64,000 bases of DNA from Halospina sp040196175 (GTDB taxonomy: Bacteria > Pseudomonadota > Gammaproteobacteria > Pseudomonadales > Oleiphilaceae), in assembly GCF_040196175.1 (NCBI RefSeq), contig NZ_JBEFNF010000001.1, positions 434,001 to 498,000 on the forward strand, given 5' to 3'. A program made the translations under genes and the position numbers. Of the stretch, positions 58,917 through 64,000 are shown piece by piece (the stretch's first letter is position 1; each line of letters starts with the position of its first letter). Under the pieces are notes generated by a model. That model worked only from the letters and a program-made list of their open reading frames with translations, was not told the origin of the DNA and ran no database searches.

Positions 58917-61399
58917 GTGGTGTGCACCGGCTCGGCTGGCTCTCACGCCGGGACTGGCGCCAGCGCGATGTGCGCGTGGTGCTGGTCTCGCTCATGGTCG
59001 CTGTGGCGATTGTGGCCACTATTGGTTTGTTTGCTGAGCATCTGCAGCGCACCATTATGAGCTCGGCGAGCGAGTTCCTGGCGGCAGATCGGCAACTGGA
59101 GGCGTCCCATCCCCTTCCGGATGAGTTTCGGCGTGAAGCGCAAAACCGGGACCTCGCGACTGCCCGTCAGATTTCGTTTGCCACTATGCTGCAGGGCGGG
59201 GACGCCATGGAACTGGTGCGCGTTCGGGCAGTGGATGATGGCTATCCTTTGCGTGGCGAGGTCGAGATCCAGTCAGCACCTGGCGGACCAAGGCGTATGG
59301 TGGCCCATGGCCCGGGCCAGGGTGAGATCTGGGTGAATGCGCGGCTTCTGAGACTTCTTGATGTGGAAGTCGGAGACAGTGTCGGTGTAGGTGATGCGAG
59401 CTTGCGCGTTGCCGGTATCCTGGTGCGCTCTCCGGATGCCGGCTTCGATCTGGCGGCGCTGGCGCCCCGGGTAATGATGCACCACGCGGATGTGGAAAAA
59501 GCCGGGGTGGTGCAACCGGGGAGTCGGGTAACCTATCGGGAGCTCTACGCCGGATCGGAATCGGATCTCAAGGCTTTTCAGCAGTGGCTTGAACCGAAGC
59601 TGACCTCGGGCCAGCGCTGGCGCAGTGTGGACGATGGTCAGGCCGGTGTCTCGGATGCGCTGGAGCGGGCCGAGCGATTTCTGATGCTGGGCGGCAGTCT
59701 GGCGGTGCTGTTGGCGGCGGTAGCGGTCGCTGTGGCAAGCCGCCAGTACGCTCTGGGCCAGCGCGATACCGTGGCTCTGCTCAAGACTCTGGGGCTCGAT
59801 GGGCGCACCATCGGCTGGCTCTATCTTCTGCGTCTCGGTCTCTGGGGAATCGTCGGCACTGGCCTGGGGCTGTTGCTGGCGCTGCCGCTGTTCGCGGTGC
59901 TGGCCCACATCGCCAACCGTTTTCTCGACGACCCGGTCGCCTGGCAGGTCGCTCCATCAGCGCTGCTGCCGGCGCTGGTAACGGCCTTTGTGGCGCTGTT
60001 CGCCTTTGCCTGGCCGCCCATCCAGCGCCTGCGGCGGGTAACGGCCATGCAGGTGCTGCGGGCAGCGCCGGGCGAGCAAGGGCGTTGGATCCTTCTGGAC
60101 CTGATGATAGCTATAGTGGCAATTTTTGGGTTGCTTTGGTTCTATAGCGGCGAAGTATGGCTGGTACTGGCGCTTCTGGGTGGGCTGGCGGCGCTACTGG
60201 CGGTATTGACGTTGCTGTCAGCTGGCCTGGTGAGTGTGCTCGGTCGCATCCGCGGTGGCAACCGCGCCTGGCGCCTGGCACTGGTGGCTCTGTATCGCCA
60301 CCGGCGCTCGGGGCTCGCGCAGATGTCGGTCTTTGCCATGGTTCTGATGCTGGCGGCGACGCTATTCCTGACCCGCTCCGCGCTTTTGGAAGACTGGCAT
60401 CGCCAGCTGCCTGAAGACGCCCCCAATCATTTCCTGATCAATATCGCGCCAGACAAGGTGGATGAGGTCGGCGACTTTCTGGAAGACCATGGTATGAGCT
60501 TCGAGGCTTTGTATCCCATGGTCCGGGGGCGTCTTGTACGGATCAACGGCAAACCAGTGCGCCAGGCGGTATCCAAGCATGAGTCCATCGGCGCCCTGAA
60601 CCGCGATCTGAACCTCACCTGGATGCAGGAACTGCCTTCGGATAATGCGCTTGAGCGTGGCCAGTGGTGGGGTGAAAGCGGTGGCGAGGGCGTCTCTGTT
60701 GAAGCTGAGCTGTATACGGAAATGGGGCTCTCAATGGGGGATGCGCTGACCTTCCGGGTGGGGGCGCAGGAGGTTACCGCTGAGGTACGCAGTGTGCGCA
60801 GTGTGCAGTGGGAGAGCATGCGCCCGAATTTCTTCATGGTCTTCGCACCCGGCAAGCTGGATGATCTCTCCGCCACCTGGCTGACCAGCTTTCATCTGGA
60901 TGAGGGGCGCAAGGAGCTGCTCAACGAGCTGGGTCGCACCTTTCCGGCGGTCTCCATTCTCGAAGTGGATCATTTTATCGAACGCATCCGCAGCATTATC
61001 GCCCAGGTAACCCGGGCCATGGAGGCACTGCTCAGCATGATTCTGGTCTCGGCATTGCTTGTAATGGTCGCAGTAGTGAGTGCCACGCTGGGCGCACGCC
61101 AGCGTGAGGGCGCGCTTCTGCGGACTCTGGGAGCTAGACGGGGACTGCTGGTGGGCAGCAGCATGCTGGAGTTTGCGCTCATGGGACTGATCGCGGGCGT
61201 CCTGGGGGTGCTGGCGGCGGAGTTGGCCGTTTGGGCGCTGCAGTACCGCCTGTTCGAGGGCAGCTTCCGGCTGCACGTGGAGCTGTGGCTGGTGCTTCCG
61301 CCCGTAAGTGCGCTGGTTCTGGCGCTGATGGGGCGGTGGCAGCTGTCGCCGGTGCTCAATGTCTCGCCCATGCTTTTGTTGCGCCGTCTGGAGAGCTGA
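58913..61399 (+). CDS. ybbP: FtsX-like ABC permease YbbP
   Basis: An 828-residue permease. After an N-terminal helix (VVLVSLMVAVAIVATIGLFAEHL) comes a large periplasmic domain. Three helices form a first FtsX block (near residues 258-370), further helices and a second periplasmic domain follow, and a second FtsX block ends the protein (ALLSMILVSALLVMVAVVSATLGARQREGALL near 710). This duplicated layout is typical of YbbP. It is the membrane partner of YbbA by direct overlap of the genes (ATGA). The role is not settled; the neighbouring tesA suggests a link to lipid substrates. Confidence 0.94.
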   Translation: MSGVHRLGWLSRRDWRQRDVRVVLVSLMVAVAIVATIGLFAEHLQRTIMSSASEFLAADRQLEASHPLPDEFRREAQNRDLATARQISFATMLQGGDAMELVRVRAVDDGYPLRGEVEIQSAPGGPRRMVAHGPGQGEIWVNARLLRLLDVEVGDSVGVGDASLRVAGILVRSPDAGFDLAALAPRVMMHHADVEKAGVVQPGSRVTYRELYAGSESDLKAFQQWLEPKLTSGQRWRSVDDGQAGVSDALERAERFLMLGGSLAVLLAAVAVAVASRQYALGQRDTVALLKTLGLDGRTIGWLYLLRLGLWGIVGTGLGLLLALPLFAVLAHIANRFLDDPVAWQVAPSALLPALVTAFVALFAFAWPPIQRLRRVTAMQVLRAAPGEQGRWILLDLMIAIVAIFGLLWFYSGEVWLVLALLGGLAALLAVLTLLSAGLVSVLGRIRGGNRAWRLALVALYRHRRSGLAQMSVFAMVLMLAATLFLTRSALLEDWHRQLPEDAPNHFLINIAPDKVDEVGDFLEDHGMSFEALYPMVRGRLVRINGKPVRQAVSKHESIGALNRDLNLTWMQELPSDNALERGQWWGESGGEGVSVEAELYTEMGLSMGDALTFRVGAQEVTAEVRSVRSVQWESMRPNFFMVFAPGKLDDLSATWLTSFHLDEGRKELLNELGRTFPAVSILEVDHFIERIRSIIAQVTRAMEALLSMILVSALLVMVAVVSATLGARQREGALLRTLGARRGLLVGSSMLEFALMGLIAGVLGVLAAELAVWALQYRLFEGSFRLHVELWLVLPPVSALVLALMGRWQLSPVLNVSPMLLLRRLES

Positions 61400-61474
61400 G
61401 CCCGTGGAAAAACATCGGGCGAGTCTGCATACTATCAGGGTAGCTATCCCCAAAATCCTGGAGGGAGAGATTTG

Positions 61475-62752
61475 ATGAACAACGAGCAGCTTCAGGCTCT
61501 TAAAGAGAAATACGTCGCCGCTGGTGGTGCCAGCCCCAACAAACAGTTTGCCGACCACGCGGAGAACGCGCAGATCTGGGACGCTGACGGCAAGCGCATG
61601 ATTGATTTTGCCGGTGGTATCGGCGTACTCAACCTCGGTCATCGCCATCCGCGGGTGGTTGAGGCGGTCAAAGGCCAGCTCGACAACCTGATGCACACCT
61701 GCCAGACCGTGATGCCCTATGCGCCCTATGTACAGCTCTGCGAGAAGCTGAGCAATGTTGTGCCGGTGCGCGGTCATGGCAAGGTTTTTCTGGCCAACAC
61801 CGGCGCCGAAGCTCTGGAAAATGCCGTGAAAATCGCCCGTGCCAGCACCGGGCGCAGCAACGTGATCTGCTTCACCGGCGGTTATCATGGTCGTACCTTC
61901 ATGACCATGGCAATGAACGGCAAGGTTCATCCTTACCAGACTGATTTCGGCCCCATGCCGGGCGGCGTCTTCCGCGCGCCTTACCCAGTGCCGTATCACG
62001 GCGTAAGCGAGGAGGAAGCACTCCGTGGTCTTGAGGCCACCTTCAAAGCGGATTCCGCGCCCCAGCACACCGCCGCCATCGTGATTGAGCCGGTTCTCGG
62101 CGAAGGTGGCTTCTACGCTGCGTCAGCGCAATTTCTGCAGAAGATCCGCTCCATCTGTGACGAGCACGGCATCCGTATGATCGTGGATGAGGTCCAGTCT
62201 GGCTTCGGTCGTACCGGTCAGATGTTCGCCATTGAGCACAGTGGCGTTGAGCCGGACATGGTGACCATGGCCAAGAGCATGGCTGACGGCATGCCGATTT
62301 CCGCGGTGGTCGGTACCGACACCATCATGGACAGCTCCGGGGGCAATTCTCTGGGCGGCACTTATACCGGTAATCCGCTGGCCTGTGCTGCGGCCAATGC
62401 TGCGATCGATGTGTTTGAGGACGAGGACATTCTGGGCAAGAGCCGTGCTCTGGGTGCGCGACTTGAGGAGCGCTTCAACGACTGGTATCGGCGTTTCCCG
62501 CATGTGGATAATGTGCGTCGCGTTGGCGCTATGGCGGCCTTCGAACTGGTGAAGAGCCGTGATACCCATGAGCCGGATGCCGAGATGGCGGCCGCCATTG
62601 TGGGCAAGGTCAAGGAGAAGGGTCTGATTCTGCTCAGTTGCGGTATGTACGGCAACACCCTGCGTTTCCTGATGCCGGTCACGATCGAGAACGAGGTGCT
62701 CGAGGAAGGGCTTGGATTGATTGAAGAGGCGCTGACCGAGGTCCACGGCTAA
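61475..62752 (+). CDS. gabT: 4-aminobutyrate aminotransferase
   Basis: A class III PLP aminotransferase of 425 residues, converting GABA and 2-oxoglutarate to succinate semialdehyde and glutamate. Visible are DFAGGIGVLNLGHRHP, NTGAEALENAVKIAR, FTGGYHGRT, the PLP aspartate in IVDEVQSGFGRTG and the lysine in TMAKSMADGMPISAVVG. The TYTGNPLACAAA block is also present. It closely follows GabT proteins of pseudomonads. A GGAGGGAGAG ribosome site precedes the ATG. gabD is not adjacent here; a terminator follows and cstA is next. Confidence 0.95.
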   Translation: MNNEQLQALKEKYVAAGGASPNKQFADHAENAQIWDADGKRMIDFAGGIGVLNLGHRHPRVVEAVKGQLDNLMHTCQTVMPYAPYVQLCEKLSNVVPVRGHGKVFLANTGAEALENAVKIARASTGRSNVICFTGGYHGRTFMTMAMNGKVHPYQTDFGPMPGGVFRAPYPVPYHGVSEEEALRGLEATFKADSAPQHTAAIVIEPVLGEGGFYAASAQFLQKIRSICDEHGIRMIVDEVQSGFGRTGQMFAIEHSGVEPDMVTMAKSMADGMPISAVVGTDTIMDSSGGNSLGGTYTGNPLACAAANAAIDVFEDEDILGKSRALGARLEERFNDWYRRFPHVDNVRRVGAMAAFELVKSRDTHEPDAEMAAAIVGKVKEKGLILLSCGMYGNTLRFLMPVTIENEVLEEGLGLIEEALTEVHG

Positions 62753-62770
62753 GCGCCTCCCCAGAATCGT

Positions 62771-62802
62771 AAAAAAAGGGGCTCCTGCGGGAGCCCCTTT
62801 TC
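62771..62802 (+). terminator. Rho-independent terminator after gabT
   Basis: Stem GGGGCTCC/GGAGCCCC with a short loop (62778-62798), flanked by an A-run and TTTT. It lies 20 bases after the stop. Confidence 0.93.
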
Positions 62803-62834
62803 GTCCCACTTTCATTTCAGCACAGGAGGATGCC

Positions 62835-64000
62835 GTGACAAGCTGGCTGATGGCATTGATGGCATTTGCTGTCTTTTTTCTGGGTTACCGCTATTATTCC
62901 CGTTTCATTGCTGAGCGTCTGTTCCAGCTGAGTCCTGACTACCGGACGCCGGCGCGGCGGTACGAAGATGGCGTCGATTTTGTCCCCACCAACAAGTTCA
63001 TCCTTTGGGGGCACCATTTCACATCCGTCGCCGGCGCGGCTCCTATCATCGGGCCTGCTATTGCTATGATCTGGGGCTGGGGACCGGCGTTGGCCTGGGT
63101 TCTGATCGGAACTGTTTTCATGGCCGGTATCCATGATTTCGGCACGCTATGGGCGTCGGTTCGTAATCGCGGCCAGTCTGTCGGAGTGATTGCGCGTAAT
63201 GTCATCAGCCCACGGGCTCTGATGCTGTTTCTACTGATCATCTTCTTTTTGCTATTGATGGTGAACGCGGTCTTCGCCGTGGCGATCGGCACACTGTTCT
63301 CGTCCTTCCCAGAGAGCGTTCTGCCGTACTGGCTGCAGATCCCGATCGCCATCAGCATTGGATTCATGGTTTACCGGCGCAACTGGCATATTCTGATGCC
63401 CTCGCTGGCAGGGCTCGTTGTGCTGTTGTTCCTGGTCTACGCGGGCACGCTGGCACCGCTGGGTCTGCCCGAACAGATGGGCGGCTACTCCAGCACAGCC
63501 TGGTGGGTTCTGATTATGCTGGGCTACGGTGCCATCGCCTCGCGCCTGCCGGTCTGGCTGCTGCTGCAGCCCAGGGATTTCATCAATTCCCACCTGTTGT
63601 TCATCTGTCTGGCGCTGGTCTATTTGGGCGTTTTCGTGGGGCAGCCGGAGATTGTCGCGCCCATGTTCAATTCCAATGTCCCTGACGATGCGCCGCCCAT
63701 CCTGCCGCTACTGTTCGTGACCATTGCCTGTGGCGCGATTTCCGGCTTTCACGGGCTGGTCAGTTCCGGTACATCGTCCAAGCAGCTGGCGCATGAAACC
63801 GATGCCCGGTTCGTCGGTTATCTGGGGTCCACTGGCGAGGGGCTGCTGGCGGTTGCCGCGATCCTGGCGACGGCCGCTGGTTTCGGTAGTGTGGCGGAGT
63901 GGAATAGCCACTACGGCTCCTGGGCCGAGGCGAGCAGCCAGGGGATTGCCGCCTTCGTCGAGGGTGCGGGCAACCATGTGAATAACCTGGGTATCCCCGT
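62835..64000 (+). CDS. CstA family carbon-starvation transporter, partial (C-terminus beyond right edge)
   Basis: The frame is open from GTG 62835 to the edge, 388 codons. A strong AGGAGGA site (62824-62830) supports this start; the ATG at 62830 stops after two codons. The sequence has the CstA N-terminal pattern: a membrane helix, then YEDGVDFVPTNKFILWGHHF, followed by SVAGAAPIIGPAIA. At least nine hydrophobic helices and the block WLLLQPRDFINSHLL are visible. CstA relatives import peptides or pyruvate in E. coli. Its substrate here is unknown. It starts 83 bases after gabT but past a terminator, so it is probably a separate unit. Confidence 0.92.
   Translation, partial: MTSWLMALMAFAVFFLGYRYYSRFIAERLFQLSPDYRTPARRYEDGVDFVPTNKFILWGHHFTSVAGAAPIIGPAIAMIWGWGPALAWVLIGTVFMAGIHDFGTLWASVRNRGQSVGVIARNVISPRALMLFLLIIFFLLLMVNAVFAVAIGTLFSSFPESVLPYWLQIPIAISIGFMVYRRNWHILMPSLAGLVVLLFLVYAGTLAPLGLPEQMGGYSSTAWWVLIMLGYGAIASRLPVWLLLQPRDFINSHLLFICLALVYLGVFVGQPEIVAPMFNSNVPDDAPPILPLLFVTIACGAISGFHGLVSSGTSSKQLAHETDARFVGYLGSTGEGLLAVAAILATAAGFGSVAEWNSHYGSWAEASSQGIAAFVEGAGNHVNNLGIP

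Overview
The window is about 64 kb of a GC-rich (roughly 60%) gammaproteobacterial chromosome. Gene order follows Pseudomonas closely in several blocks: alaS-lysC-csrA-tRNA-Ser/Arg, rnt-pyrC-motY-argG, gyrA-serC-pheA-hisC-tyrA/aroA-cmk-rpsA-ihfB-lapA-lapB-pyrF, and pyrD-rmf-rlmL. A sodium-pumping oxaloacetate decarboxylase (oadGAB), a MotY-type sodium flagellar motor protein and many acidic proteins suggest a marine or moderately halophilic relative of Marinobacter or Halomonas. The species cannot be named from the sequence.

Layout. 1-3.8 kb: corrinoid adenosyltransferase (cut by the left edge), valS and holC on the minus strand. 3.8-6.5 kb: the LPS-export permeases lptF/lptG and an RDD membrane protein. 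6.7-11.7 kb: alaS, lysC, csrA, then a tRNA-Ser and three tRNA-Arg genes. 11.9-15.4 kb: oadGAB. 15.4-19.9 kb: rnt/pyrC, motY, argG and a host-attachment-family protein. 20-27.4 kb is the accessory part: a lipoprotein of the penicillin/AHL acylase family, a decayed IS66 element with both terminal repeats, and a very large VolA/Pla-1-type lipase lipoprotein. 27.7-41.4 kb: phhB, then the long gyrA-to-pyrF run of tightly coupled amino-acid, nucleotide and translation genes. 41.4-47.2 kb: a SUI1 protein, a hairpin element, a nucleoside deoxyribosyltransferase, tRNA-Asn, an aminotransferase, uvrB and a cation exporter. 47.6-54.2 kb: pyrD, rmf, a truncated rlmL, an outer-membrane barrel protein, a DnaQ-like degenerate protein, apeB, a haloacid dehalogenase and a second tRNA-Asn. 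54.2-58.2 kb: the secreted lipase LipA with its foldase Lif, a YheT-like hydrolase and TesA. 58.2-64 kb: the YbbA/YbbP ABC system, gabT and a CstA transporter cut by the right edge.

Most of the window is housekeeping. I do not see a clearly new multi-gene system. The points most worth checking are: alanine at the quinolone-determining position 83 of GyrA; an RlmKL protein that lost its RlmK methyltransferase half; a 114-bp hairpin element at 41.8 kb; a tRNA-Arg array showing a compensatory base-pair swap and an anticodon shift; an extended -10 promoter almost touching the pyrC start codon; a structured csrA leader with four GGA motifs; a DnaQ-like protein without its catalytic acids; and identical tRNA-Asn genes forming 76-bp direct repeats around an 11.6-kb block. 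Lipid-active or acyl-active exported enzymes are unusually dense (acylase, VolA-like lipase, LipA/Lif, TesA).
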